DNA of 64,000 nt, taken from assembly GCA_021776115.1 (NCBI GenBank), contig JAJFGN010000070.1:62001-126000 (forward strand), written 5' to 3'. This DNA is from Kiloniellaceae bacterium (GTDB taxonomy: Bacteria; Pseudomonadota; Alphaproteobacteria; Kiloniellales; J153). Position 1 is the stretch's first letter. Each line of letters begins with the position of its first letter. The notes under the pieces are model-generated. The model had not been told where the DNA came from and did no database searches. It saw only the letters and a program-made list of their open reading frames with translations. Made by a program: the position numbers and the translations under genes. Of this stretch, positions 7,834 to 16,082 are shown one piece after another.

Positions 7834-8370
7834 ATGTCTTTCCGATGCCCCGGTAAATATGTGGCGGCATTGACCTTGGCGGTCTTTCTTGCCGCCTGCG
7901 AGACCGTGCCGGAGGAGGCTCTCGTAGCCGAGACTGAGCCGGCGCTTGAGGGTGAATCGGCGGTGCCGGGCGCCGCGGATGCCGGCGATGGGGATGCCGG
8001 AGATACCGGGAGCGACCCGGCACAAGGGATGGCGCAGGGGCTTGTGATCGAAACCGGCGCCACGGCGCCGGAAGTCGCGGTTCTACCCCCCGAGCCGGTG
8101 ATCGACGACGACCCACAGCAGCTTTACGGTCTGGATACGGCGGCGCTCGACGAATTGCTCGGCCAGCCCAGCTTGATCCGCACCGAGCTCCCGGCGCAGA
8201 TTTGGCAGTACCGCAGCCAGACCTGCGTGTTCGATATTTTTCTCTATGAGGAAGCAGGCGAGTCGCGTGTGACTTACATCGAAGCGCGCGACGGCGCGGC
8301 GGCGCAGATCGAAGCCCGGCGTTGTCTGAACGAGCTCCTCCGCGCGCGCAAGGGCCTGCCGCTCGGCTGA
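7834..8370 (+). CDS. Hypothetical lipoprotein
   Basis: 178 residues from ATG 7834 (an in-frame TTG at 7810 is less likely). The N-terminus MSFRCPGKYVAALTLAVFLA followed by AC-E is a lipoprotein signal peptide with lipobox FLAAC. After it comes an acidic, Ala/Gly/Asp-rich stretch of about 65 residues, then a compact C-terminal region (LYGLDTAALDELLGQPSLIRTELPAQIWQYRSQTCVFDIFLYEE) with two further cysteines. This C-terminal pattern resembles small uncharacterised alphaproteobacterial envelope proteins related to SmpA/OmlA-type folds, but I cannot name it. It ends 8 bases from the convergent nth stop. Confidence 0.7.
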   Translation: MSFRCPGKYVAALTLAVFLAACETVPEEALVAETEPALEGESAVPGAADAGDGDAGDTGSDPAQGMAQGLVIETGATAPEVAVLPPEPVIDDDPQQLYGLDTAALDELLGQPSLIRTELPAQIWQYRSQTCVFDIFLYEEAGESRVTYIEARDGAAAQIEARRCLNELLRARKGLPLG

Positions 8371-8378
8371 GGCTTCGG

Positions 8379-9047
8379 TCACGCTGATTTCTTTGCCCGC
8401 TTCGCCGGCGCTTCCAACGTTGTCTTGGCCTTGTAACCGCACAAATCGGCGATGACGCAGGCCGGGCAATCCGGCTTACGCGCCTTACAGACATAACGGC
8501 CGTGCAGGATCAGCCAGTGATGGGCATGCCGCTTGCGGTCCTTGGGCACAACCTTTTCCAGCTTGTGCTCGACCTCCAGCGGGTTTTTGCCGGGCGCCAG
8601 GCCGGTGCGATTGCCGACCCGGAAGATATGCGTGTCCACTGCCATGGTCGGCTGGCCGAAGGCGATATTCAGCACGACGTTCGCGGTCTTGCGGCCGACG
8701 CCCGGCAAGCTCTGCAAGACCTCGCGGTCGGCCGGCACTTCGCCGCCGTGGTGCTCGATCAGTATGCGCGACAGGGCGATCACATTCTTCGCCTTGGTGT
8801 TGAACAGGCCGATGGTCTTGATGAAGTCCTTCACCCGCGCCTCACCCAGGGCGACCATCTTTTGTGGCGTGTCCGCGTTTCTGAACAGCGGTCCGGTCGC
8901 CTTATTGACCCCAACATCGGTCGCTTGCGCCGAGAGCACAACGGCGACCAGCAAGGTGTATGGATTTATATAATCCAACTCGCCCTTCGGTTCCGGCAGG
9001 GCGGCGGCTAGGCGATCGAACATCGCGACGATATCGGCTTTTTTCAT
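8379..9047 (-). CDS. nth: Endonuclease III (DNA glycosylase/AP lyase)
   Basis: 222 residues from ATG 9047. The helix-hairpin-helix LPGVGRKTA (114-122) holds catalytic Lys120, and Asp138 lies in MAVDTHIFRV. Cysteines 187, 194, 197 and 203 have the C-x6-C-x2-C-x5-C spacing of the endonuclease III [4Fe-4S] cluster. The enzyme removes oxidised pyrimidines and nicks abasic sites in base excision repair. It is convergent with the lipoprotein gene and divergent from the DUF2244 gene, with an 87-base divergent promoter region. Confidence 0.97.
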   Translation of the reverse strand: MKKADIVAMFDRLAAALPEPKGELDYINPYTLLVAVVLSAQATDVGVNKATGPLFRNADTPQKMVALGEARVKDFIKTIGLFNTKAKNVIALSRILIEHHGGEVPADREVLQSLPGVGRKTANVVLNIAFGQPTMAVDTHIFRVGNRTGLAPGKNPLEVEHKLEKVVPKDRKRHAHHWLILHGRYVCKARKPDCPACVIADLCGYKAKTTLEAPAKRAKKSA

Positions 9048-9134
9048 GGCAAGGCAGTTTAGCTTCGCCAACCGCCGGATGCCAGGCGGCCGCGCCTCTT
9101 TACCCCGCGTCCCCTCGGACTTTATGATCCGCCC

Positions 9135-9632
9135 ATGCCTAGAGGCGATCTTCTTTTCGATGCCGTTTTGACCCCGAACCGGAGCCTGGGTCCGCGTGGT
9201 TTCGTGATTCTGATGGTGGCGGTTTGCACGGTCAGTTTTGCGGCGGGGCTTGCCTTTTTTCTGGCCGGCGCTTGGCCGGTCGTGGGTTTCTTCGGCCTGG
9301 ATGTCGCCCTGATCTATTTGGCTTTCCGCATTAACTACCGGCGCGCCTCAGTGCAAGAAAGCTTACGCCTGACCCGCGACCAACTCACGGTTGAGCGCGT
9401 GGATTACCGGGGCGAGAAAAGGACATGGCGTTTTACCCCGGCCTGGATGCAGGTTGGAGTAGAGGAACCGGCGGGCCCCGGTGGAGGCTTGATCCTGCGC
9501 TCTCACGGCCAGACACTGAAGATCGGCCGTTTCCTGACGTTGGAGGAGCGCCACGATCTGACCAAGGCCTTGCGTCAGGCTTTGGTTCGGGCCCGCGCGG
9601 CGTGCGCCCCTTGCGCCCCGCAAGCAAATTGA
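9135..9632 (+). CDS. DUF2244 family membrane protein
   Basis: 165 residues. Starts DAVLTPNRSLGPRGF, has two adjacent membrane helices (FVILMVAVCTVSFAAGLAFFLAG and WPVVGFFGLDVALIYLAFRI), then a soluble C-terminal part with LTVERVDYRGEKRTWRF and LGR-like 'IGRFLTLEERHDLTKALRQAL'. This is the architecture of DUF2244 proteins, widespread in Alphaproteobacteria beside nth or cytochrome oxidase genes and of unknown function. Its stop TGA (9630-9632) overlaps the proposed TTG start of the following acetyltransferase gene. Confidence 0.8.
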   Translation: MPRGDLLFDAVLTPNRSLGPRGFVILMVAVCTVSFAAGLAFFLAGAWPVVGFFGLDVALIYLAFRINYRRASVQESLRLTRDQLTVERVDYRGEKRTWRFTPAWMQVGVEEPAGPGGGLILRSHGQTLKIGRFLTLEERHDLTKALRQALVRARAACAPCAPQAN

Positions 9633-10162
9633 ACGCCGCCCAATCCCTCACCCCCCTGCGCACGGCGCGCCTGCACCTCTATCCGGCCCGTTTGGAGGAT
9701 TTGGAGGCGCGCGTGGCGATGGACCGCGATCCCCAGGTCATGCGTTATATTCGCCCTATCCCCGAGAATATCGAGACCAGCCGGACCGAGATTCGGGAAC
9801 GAATCCTGGGCCTAAACGGGCCGCCGGGGCCGGTCTGGCATGTTGAGCTCCTGGACCGGCCCGGCTTTCTGGGTTGGTGTTGTCTAATTGCGTTAGAGGA
9901 CAGCGGCCTGATCGAAATTGGCTATCGCTTTACCGTGTCCGCCTGGGGCCAGGGCATTGCCACCGAGGCGTCCCGCGCCGTCCTCGATCATGGGTTCAGG
10001 GTTCTCAAGATCGATCCCATCGTGGCGGTCACGCATCCCGAAAACCGGGCCTCTCAAGGCGTCTTGCGGAAGATCGGCATGCACCGTCTGGGCAACGCCT
10101 TTCACTACGGCCTAGACCTGCCATTCTACCGCTTGTCCCGGAACGAATACTTGGCCGAATAA
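9629..10162 (+). CDS. GNAT family N-acetyltransferase (RimJ/RimL type)
   Basis: 177 residues if translation begins at TTG 9629, which overlaps the upstream stop as TTGA. The sequence LTPLRTARLHLYPARLEDLE, then MRYIRPIPE, is the standard N-terminus of RimJ/RimL-like GNATs that acetylate protein N-termini or small molecules. The acetyl-CoA loop appears as GYRFTVSAWGQGIATEASRAV, followed by IDPIVAVTHPENRASQGVLRKIGMH. No ATG precedes the domain in a usable position, because upstream in-frame sequence lies in the DUF2244 gene. It ends 4 bases from the convergent dapB stop. Confidence 0.8.
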   Translation: MNAAQSLTPLRTARLHLYPARLEDLEARVAMDRDPQVMRYIRPIPENIETSRTEIRERILGLNGPPGPVWHVELLDRPGFLGWCCLIALEDSGLIEIGYRFTVSAWGQGIATEASRAVLDHGFRVLKIDPIVAVTHPENRASQGVLRKIGMHRLGNAFHYGLDLPFYRLSRNEYLAE

Positions 10163-10166
10163 GGTT

Positions 10167-10979
10167 CTAGTTGTGGAGCCCCAGCACGTCCTTCATGGAA
10201 TAAAGGCCGCTGGGCTTACCGCGCGCCCATAGGGCTGCCTTGACGGCGCCGCGCGCGTAGATATCGCGGGACGAGGCCTTGTGGGTAATTTCGATCCGCT
10301 CCCCGTCCGCGGCGAAAGTGACGGTGTGATCGCCGGTCACGTCACCGCCACGCAGGGCCGCGAAACCGATGTCGCCGCGCCGGCGCGCGCCGGTCATGCC
10401 GTCGCGGCCGCGCTGCGCGACCGCGTCCAGCGCGACCCCGCGTCCCGCCGCGGCCGCGCGGCCCAGAGCCAGCGCCGTGCCCGAGGGCGCATCGACCTTC
10501 CAGCGATGGTGCATCTCGACAATTTCTATGTCGTAGTCGGGATCGAGCATGGCGGCCGTGTTTTCGACCAAGGCCAGGAGGACGTTGACACCCAGGCTCA
10601 TATTGGCGGCCTGAACGATAGGGATGTGCACGGCGGCGCGCTCGATCGCCGCCTGTTGTTCGGGGTCGAATCCGGTGGTGCCGACGATATAGGCGACCTG
10701 GCCCTGGGCCGCCAGTTCCGCGTGGCGCACGCTGGCCGTCGGGGCTGTGAAATCGATCACCGCATGCGCGCCGGCAAAAAGCTCCAGGGGATCGGCGATG
10801 ACCGCCTGGCCGAGGGTACCCAACCCGGCCAATTCACCGAGGTCCTTGCCGACGGCTGGGCTGGCCGGGGTTTCGCTGCCACCCGCGATCTCGCAGCCCT
10901 CGGCTTCGGCAATGGTCTTTAGCAGCATGCGCCCCATACGCCCGGCGCAGCCGACGACACCGATCCTGATGGTCTCCAT
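10167..10979 (-). CDS. dapB: 4-hydroxy-tetrahydrodipicolinate reductase
   Basis: 270 residues, the normal size. The NAD(P)H-binding loop GCAGRMGRML (10-19), the VGTTGFDPEQQ segment, and the substrate and catalytic motif EMHHRWKVDAPSGTALALG are all present, the latter with the conserved K-D-APSGTA run. DapB makes tetrahydrodipicolinate in the lysine/diaminopimelate pathway, needed for peptidoglycan and lysine. One visible difference is HHRWK where many homologues have HHxxK. It stands alone between convergent GNAT and divergent rhomboid genes. Confidence 0.97.
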   Translation of the reverse strand: METIRIGVVGCAGRMGRMLLKTIAEAEGCEIAGGSETPASPAVGKDLGELAGLGTLGQAVIADPLELFAGAHAVIDFTAPTASVRHAELAAQGQVAYIVGTTGFDPEQQAAIERAAVHIPIVQAANMSLGVNVLLALVENTAAMLDPDYDIEIVEMHHRWKVDAPSGTALALGRAAAAGRGVALDAVAQRGRDGMTGARRRGDIGFAALRGGDVTGDHTVTFAADGERIEITHKASSRDIYARGAVKAALWARGKPSGLYSMKDVLGLHN

Positions 10980-11187
10980 CCCAGCAGACTCCCCTAGTTT
11001 CAGTGGCCCGGTTTAGCATGGCGCAGGCGGGCGAAGCGAGGGCCAACGGCGGCTCTCACGGCGGTTTCAATCCGTATCCGAAATGATATTGTTCCGGCAC
11101 GGCACCAACACGGTTGCTATTTCGCGGGAGGAGCTTGCCCCAGACCTCCTTGGGAATCGGGACCTGCGGCCCCATCTAGATCAAGAC

Positions 11188-11949
11188 ATGATCCCCTTAC
11201 ACGACGACAATCCGACCAGCAGATTCCCTTTCGTCACGATCGGTCTAATCGCAGCCAGCACCCTGGTTTTTCTGTGGCAGCTATCTCTGCCTCCCGCCGC
11301 GGCGGAGCAGGCGGTTTATAGCTATGGGGTGATTCCGGCGGTGCTTTTCGGCGAAGCGCGCCTGTCGGCCGATCTCGCGGCCGTGCCGCCGATGCTTTCC
11401 GTGCTGACCTCCATGTTCATGCATGGCGGTTGGATGCACTTGATCGGCAACATGCTTTACCTCTGGATCTTCGGGAACAACATCGAAGACGCGACCGGGC
11501 ATGGCCGTTTCATCGTATTCTACCTGCTCAGCGGCGTCGCGGCGGCCATGAGCCAGGCGCTTGTGGATCCGGCTTCGACCGTGCCCATGATCGGGGCCAG
11601 CGGCGCCATCGCCGGTGTGCTCGGCGCCTATGCGCTACTATTCCCGCGCGCCCATGTCCTGGTCCTGGTTCCGCTCGGGTTTTTCATAACGACGATCCGG
11701 GTTCCGGCGATGCTGGTCCTGGGGTTTTGGTTCGTGCTCCAGTTCGTGCAGTCCGCCATGGCCCCGACAGGCGGTGGCGGTGTTGCCTATTGGGCGCATA
11801 TAGGCGGTTTCCTGGCCGGGCTCGCCCTGATCGTGCCGCTAAAGGGCAAGGGTTTCCCTATATTCGGCGGTTCCCGCGCCAAGGCCCGCCGCTCGGCGTC
11901 GCGAATTCCCCAGAGCGGTCGTCGCGGGCGGCGCGGGCCCTGGGCATAA
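11188..11949 (+). CDS. Rhomboid family intramembrane serine protease
   Basis: 253 residues from ATG 11188, chosen because MIPLHDDNP is the typical start; the frame is open back to 11083. Six or more membrane segments. The catalytic serine is S138 in GASG (136-139), the histidine is H204 in YWAHIGGFLAG, and N88 lies in MHLIGNMLYLWIFGNNIED. This is the bacterial rhomboid type with N-terminal DxNP. The C-terminus is a basic tail (KARRSASRIPQSGRRGRRG). Substrates are unknown. It is divergent from dapB with about 200 bases between. Confidence 0.93.
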   Translation: MIPLHDDNPTSRFPFVTIGLIAASTLVFLWQLSLPPAAAEQAVYSYGVIPAVLFGEARLSADLAAVPPMLSVLTSMFMHGGWMHLIGNMLYLWIFGNNIEDATGHGRFIVFYLLSGVAAAMSQALVDPASTVPMIGASGAIAGVLGAYALLFPRAHVLVLVPLGFFITTIRVPAMLVLGFWFVLQFVQSAMAPTGGGGVAYWAHIGGFLAGLALIVPLKGKGFPIFGGSRAKARRSASRIPQSGRRGRRGPWA

Positions 11950-12070
11950 AGCGAGCGGCCATCTGAGCCCGGATTCAGCTTTCGTTAATCCTAATGTCTC
12001 AAACTTGTTGAAGTGTTGAGGTAATTGCTGGATAGCCCCTTTGCGGGCGGATCGGGCCTACGGGGGAACG

Positions 12071-12679
12071 ATGCGTAAGATGACGGCCTTTATGGACACC
12101 ATCCCAAGATTCATGCGCCGACCGCAGGAGCGGGCGGCGGTTAAGCTCGGGATCAAATACGGAACCCGGACCCAGGCGGTACCGGTTCCGCCCGGGCCGC
12201 GAGACGTCATCCATGGTGGCGTACCGCCGGTGCAGCCAGATTTTCTAGCCTTGGATGCGGCCGAAACTGCCGAACCTCTCAATAGTCCAGGAACCGCCGC
12301 GGACGATTCGCCACACAGGGTCCCGGCCACCGGCAAGAATATTTCGCCCGAACTGCCCGCAGCAGATGGCGGGGTGGTCGATCTGACCGCCCGGCGCAGT
12401 GCCGCGGCGCAAACCGAAACCGCCCCGGGCGAGATGAACCGCACTCTCTACGCGGCCTTCGAGGCTGAATCTGGCGATTTCGACGGGGATGACGATGTTG
12501 CCTTTCAAGTCACCCTGCCGCGTAGCGTTATACGCCAGATCCGTGTATTCGCGGCTGAGCAGGGGACCACGCATCGCGCGGTTGTGCTCCGGGCTCTACG
12601 GGGTGCCGGGCTAAACATTCCCGAAGGCGCTGACGTTGACCGGCGCGCGGTCGCGGCAAAGCGGCGCCATCAGGCATAG
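12071..12679 (+). CDS. Unknown protein with C-terminal ribbon-helix-helix-like domain
   Basis: 202 residues from ATG 12071, with GGGGGA at 12062-12067 as a ribosome site. Residues 1-135 look largely disordered (Pro/Ala-rich) with a basic patch at the start (MRKMTAFMDTIPRFMRRPQE). The last 65 residues, VAFQVTLPRSVIRQIRVFAAEQ then GTTHRAVVLRALRGAG, have the strand-helix-helix pattern of an RHH DNA-binding domain, as in ParG or ParD/CopG proteins. No partner ATPase or toxin gene is next to it: the neighbours are rhomboid and a convergent ABC permease gene. Identity is unknown; DNA binding is inference. Confidence 0.55.
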   Translation: MRKMTAFMDTIPRFMRRPQERAAVKLGIKYGTRTQAVPVPPGPRDVIHGGVPPVQPDFLALDAAETAEPLNSPGTAADDSPHRVPATGKNISPELPAADGGVVDLTARRSAAAQTETAPGEMNRTLYAAFEAESGDFDGDDDVAFQVTLPRSVIRQIRVFAAEQGTTHRAVVLRALRGAGLNIPEGADVDRRAVAAKRRHQA

Positions 12680-12694
12680 GTCTCGGAAAATTCT

Positions 12695-13465
12695 CTAGCG
12701 CACTGCGATGGTGACGGGGGCCGGCTGGCCAGCCGGGATTGCACCCTTCCCTGCGGGTGCGGCCTCGTCCATGCCGGCACGTTCGCGCAGGTGGCCCGAT
12801 AGCCGATGCTCGACCCTACGGAAGACGTAGAGGATTCCGTAGGTCACGATCAGGTAGATGACCGCGGCGGCGATGTAGATTTCATAAACGGCAAAGCTGC
12901 GTGCCACGATGATGCGCGCGATCCCGGTAAGGTCGAGCAAGGTGATGATGCTGACCAGCGAGGTTGCCTGGAACAGGAACACGACTTCGTTGGAATAGGC
13001 CGGCAGCGCTAGGCGGAACGCCTTGGGTAGAATGATACGGCGAAAGAGCAGGGCGCGGGACATGCCGCAGGCGCGCGCCGCCTCGACCTCCCCGAAGGGC
13101 ACCGCCCGGATTGCGCCGCGCAGGATCTCCGCCGTATAGGCCGCGGTGTTGAGCGTGAGTGTCAGCACGGCGCAGAAGTAGGGCTCGCGAAAGAAACGCC
13201 AGAGGCCGAGCGCCTCGAACTCCTCGCGGAACTGGCCGCTGCCGTAATAGATCAAGAATATCTGGACCAACAGCGGCGTGCCCCTGAAGTAGAAGATGTA
13301 GCCGTAAACCGGCATCCATAGCGCCGGGTTCTGCGACACGCGCATAAGCGCGATGGGGATCGAGAAAGCCAAGCCGATCACGACGCTCAAGGCCGTGATC
13401 TCGATGGTCAGGACGGCGCCGCTCAGCAGCTTGGGGATGCTCTCTATGACAATTTCATAGTCCAC
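12695..13465 (-). CDS. Basic amino-acid ABC transporter permease (HisM/ArtM type)
   Basis: 256 residues. A polar amino-acid permease with the EAA-type loop EVEAARACGMSRALLFRRIILPKAFRLALPA, preceded by the family's AYTAEILRGAIRAVPFGE. Five membrane helices, starting with LLSGAVLTIEITALSVVIGLAFSIP. The C-terminus RRVEHRLSGHLRER is typical of HisM. It is the last gene of a four-gene operon (ATPase, binding protein, two permeases). The start is 3 bases after the stop of the partner permease. Specificity for histidine, lysine, arginine or ornithine is inferred from the similar binding protein and order. Confidence 0.9.
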   Translation of the reverse strand: MDYEIVIESIPKLLSGAVLTIEITALSVVIGLAFSIPIALMRVSQNPALWMPVYGYIFYFRGTPLLVQIFLIYYGSGQFREEFEALGLWRFFREPYFCAVLTLTLNTAAYTAEILRGAIRAVPFGEVEAARACGMSRALLFRRIILPKAFRLALPAYSNEVVFLFQATSLVSIITLLDLTGIARIIVARSFAVYEIYIAAAVIYLIVTYGILYVFRRVEHRLSGHLRERAGMDEAAPAGKGAIPAGQPAPVTIAVR

Positions 13466-13468
13466 AAT

Positions 13469-14158
13469 TCAGGCCCTGCGGATGCCGCGGTTGGCCCAAG
13501 TCTCGGCACGTTGTAGGGCGAGCATCGAGACGATGGTAATCGCGAGATAGATGAGCGAGGCGGCAAAGTAGAAGGTGAAGGGCAGGCGCACGGCGCGCGC
13601 CGCGATGTCGGCGTTGCGCAAAAGCTCGGGCAATTGAATGACCGAGATAAGCGCGGTCGCCTTGATCAGCACCATCCAGACATTGCCCAAGCCCGGCAGC
13701 GCGAAACGCCAGACTTGCGGCAGCAGAATGCGACGGAAGGCCAAGGCCTTGCTCATGCCGACCGCGCGCGCCGCTTCTATCTGGCCTTTGTCGATGGCGA
13801 GAAACGCACCGCGAAAGACTTCGGTCGCGAAGGCGCCGTAGATGAAGCCAATTGTGATGAAACCCGCGAGGAACGGATTGACGTCGAGAATGACATCGCG
13901 GCCAAAGCTCTCAAGTATGCCCTGGATCAGGGTTGGGGTGCCGTAATAGACGATAAGGATCAGGATCAGTTCCGGCACGCCGCGAATAACGGTCGTATAG
14001 GTATCGGCCGCGGTGCGCGCGGTTCTAGAATGCGATAACTTGCCCCACGCGCCGAGCAAACCCATGAGCAGCGCCAAGGCCATGGCGCAGATGCCGACAA
14101 GCAGGGTGACCTGCACCCCGTCCCACAACATCCATCCATAGCCTTTAAGATCCAGCAC
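13469..14158 (-). CDS. Basic amino-acid ABC transporter permease (HisQ/ArtQ type)
   Basis: 229 residues with five hydrophobic segments. The N-terminus MLDLKGYGWMLWDGVQVTLL and the coupling loop QIEAARAVGMSKALAFRRILLPQVWRFALPG are close to HisQ. The segment TVIRGVPELILILIVYYG is the normal second helix of this family. Together with the adjacent HisM-like protein it forms the membrane channel. The upstream binding-protein gene is 128 bases away, and that gap holds a perfect 10-base inverted repeat. Confidence 0.9.
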   Translation of the reverse strand: MLDLKGYGWMLWDGVQVTLLVGICAMALALLMGLLGAWGKLSHSRTARTAADTYTTVIRGVPELILILIVYYGTPTLIQGILESFGRDVILDVNPFLAGFITIGFIYGAFATEVFRGAFLAIDKGQIEAARAVGMSKALAFRRILLPQVWRFALPGLGNVWMVLIKATALISVIQLPELLRNADIAARAVRLPFTFYFAASLIYLAITIVSMLALQRAETWANRGIRRA

Positions 14159-14214
14159 CGGCCCGGGGATCCTCTTGCGAAGGCTGCCGCCTTAGCGGTC
14201 TTACTCTAAATACT

Positions 14215-14259
14215 GGGAGCGCCCCTCGCGCGATCCAATCTCGCCCTTAGGGCGCTCCC
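14215..14259 (-). repeat. Stem-loop between binding-protein and HisQ-like genes
   Basis: GGGAGCGCCC (14215-14224) and GGGCGCTCCC (14250-14259) pair perfectly over 10 bases with a 25-base loop. No T-run follows on the minus strand, so it is more likely an mRNA-stabilising hairpin than a terminator. Enteric histidine-transport operons have REP hairpins at the same place (between hisJ and hisQ). Confidence 0.6.
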
Positions 14260-14286
14260 TTACCTCAAACGCACAGAAACAGCCCT

Positions 14287-15075
14287 TTAGCTGCCCGCGG
14301 GCTTTCCGTAAACGTCGAAGTCGAAATACTTGTCGTTGATCTTCTTGTAGGTACCATTCTGAAGGATTTGGGTGATCGCCTTGTTGAGGCCCATGCGCAA
14401 GTCGTCCTCGCCTTTGCGCACCGCGATTCCGGCGCCAAGGCCGTGCCACTTCGGAACGTTATAGTCGGGGCCGACAAACTCGAAACCTTTGCCTTGATCG
14501 GTCTCAATGAAACCTTCCAGCAAGGCGATCGAATCGGCGTGGCCCAGATCGACGCGGCCGGAGACGAGATCGGCATTCGCCTCGTCCTGGGTCGCATAAA
14601 CCCGGATGTCGAGGCCCGGGAAGTTGTCGCGCAGAAAGTTCTCGTGGATCGTGGCGCGCTGCACGGCCACACTCTTGCCCTTCAAGCCCTCGGGCGAGAT
14701 ATCGAAATTCATGCCCTTCTTGGCAACGAACTTCGCCGGGGTGTTGTAGTACTTATCCGTGAAGTCGACCTTTTTCTTGCGTTCGTCGGTGATCGACATC
14801 GAGGCAATGATGGCGTCGTACTTCTTAGCCAGAAGGCCCGGAATGATGCCGTCCCAATCCTGGACGACGAATTCGCAATCGTATTTGGCCGCCTCGCATA
14901 GGGCCTTGGCGATATCGACATCGAATCCGATCAGCTTGCCGTCCGAATCGATTGAGTTGAAAGGCGGGTAGGCGCCCTCGGTCCCGATCCTGACCTTCTT
15001 CATCTCGGCCGAGGCGACCCCGGCCACCAGGGTCAGCGCAACCGCCGCCGCGACGCTCGTAAATAACGTTCTCAT
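14287..15075 (-). CDS. Periplasmic basic amino-acid binding protein (ArgT/HisJ type)
   Basis: 262 residues. Signal peptide MRTLFTSVAAAVALTLVAGV cut after ASA, then KKVRIGTEGAYPPFNSIDSDGKLIGFDVDIAKALCEAAK, the standard start of lysine/arginine/ornithine/histidine binding proteins. Further family features are FVVQDWDGIIPGLLAKKYDAIIASMSITDERKKKVDFTDKYY and the GR-VDLGHADSIA segment. It delivers substrate to the HisQM-type permease. The gene lies second in the operon, 88 bases after the ATPase gene, an order different from enteric hisJQMP. Confidence 0.93.
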   Translation of the reverse strand: MRTLFTSVAAAVALTLVAGVASAEMKKVRIGTEGAYPPFNSIDSDGKLIGFDVDIAKALCEAAKYDCEFVVQDWDGIIPGLLAKKYDAIIASMSITDERKKKVDFTDKYYNTPAKFVAKKGMNFDISPEGLKGKSVAVQRATIHENFLRDNFPGLDIRVYATQDEANADLVSGRVDLGHADSIALLEGFIETDQGKGFEFVGPDYNVPKWHGLGAGIAVRKGEDDLRMGLNKAITQILQNGTYKKINDKYFDFDVYGKPAGS

Positions 15076-15163
15076 GATACAGGCTCCCTATCGTTGACCA
15101 ATTTCGTGTCAGGTTAACTATCTTACAGTCCATCCCCCTTAACGCGCATCCACGGCCAAGCTG

Positions 15164-15958
15164 TCACAGGTTGCTGGCCATGAATTGCCGGAACCGATCC
15201 GACTTCGGATTGCCGAATACCTCCCGGGGCGGTCCCTGTTCCTCGATCCGGCCTTCGTGCAGGAATACCACCTCGTTCGAAACCTCGCGCGCGAAGCCCA
15301 TCTCGTGGGTGACCACGATCATGGTCCGGCCTTCCTCCGCGAGCCGACGGATGACGCGTAGCACTTCGCCAACCAGTTCGGGGTCGAGCGCCGAGGTCGG
15401 CTCGTCGAACAGCATGAGCGCTGGCTCCATGGCAAGCGCGCGGGCAATCGCCGCGCGTTGCTGCTGTCCACCGGAGAGATGCGAGGGATAGTAATCCAGC
15501 TTGTCGTCCAGGCCGACCTTGTTCAACACCGCATGTGCCCGCTCGATCGCCTCGGCCTTCGGCACCTTGAGAACATGGACCGGTGCCTCGATGACGTTTT
15601 GCAGCACGGTCATGTGCGACCAGAGATTGAATTGCTGGAACACCATGCCCAGGCGCGAGCGGATGCGATCGACTTGGTTTTGATCGGCCGGCACGGTCTT
15701 GCCCGAGCGGATCTTGGTCATGCGGATCAGCTCGCCCGCCACACTGACCCGGCCAGAGTCCGGTGTCTCAAGCAAATTGACGCAGCGCAGGAACGTGCTC
15801 TTGCCCGATCCGCTCGACCCGAGCATGGCAATCACGTCGCCCTCGCGCGCATCCAGTGAGATACCCTTTAGAACTTCGAGTGGCCCGAAGCTCTTGTGGA
15901 CATCTTCACAGACCAGCATCGCTTCCGCAGCGGATACCGCCGCGGCTGTCTCAGCCAT
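15164..15958 (-). CDS. Polar amino-acid ABC transporter ATPase (HisP type)
   Basis: 264 residues. Walker A GSSGSGKSTFLRC, signature LSGGQQQRAAIARALA, Walker B LMLFDEPTSALDPELVGEVL, and the switch THEMGFAREVSNEV are all intact. The region PDSGRVSVAGELIRM followed by a long DQNQVDRIRSRLGMVFQQFNLWSHMTVLQNV is typical of HisP-class ATPases. It is the first gene of the four-gene amino-acid uptake operon. It begins 124 bases after the ccmH stop, and the ccm terminator lies in that gap, so the two operons are separate transcripts running the same way. Confidence 0.95.
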   Translation of the reverse strand: MAETAAAVSAAEAMLVCEDVHKSFGPLEVLKGISLDAREGDVIAMLGSSGSGKSTFLRCVNLLETPDSGRVSVAGELIRMTKIRSGKTVPADQNQVDRIRSRLGMVFQQFNLWSHMTVLQNVIEAPVHVLKVPKAEAIERAHAVLNKVGLDDKLDYYPSHLSGGQQQRAAIARALAMEPALMLFDEPTSALDPELVGEVLRVIRRLAEEGRTMIVVTHEMGFAREVSNEVVFLHEGRIEEQGPPREVFGNPKSDRFRQFMASNL

Positions 15959-16035
15959 TAACCAAACTCGCTCCCTGCGGCTTCTTTTTTCGTATTATTT
16001 CGAGCAGGGTAGATGGCTTTCGCTCGTATTCAAAG

Positions 16036-16080
16036 GCAAAAATCGCGCGCCCGAAGGGGCGAAAAAACGGTCGGGCGCGC
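16036..16080 (-). terminator. Intrinsic terminator of the ccm operon
   Basis: GCGCGCCCGA (16045-16054) and TCGGGCGCGC (16071-16080) form a perfect 10-base GC-rich stem with a 16-base loop. On the minus strand the stem is followed at once by GATTTTTG (T-run 16042-16038). It begins 3 bases after the ccmH stop. Confidence 0.85.
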
Positions 16081-16082
16081 GG

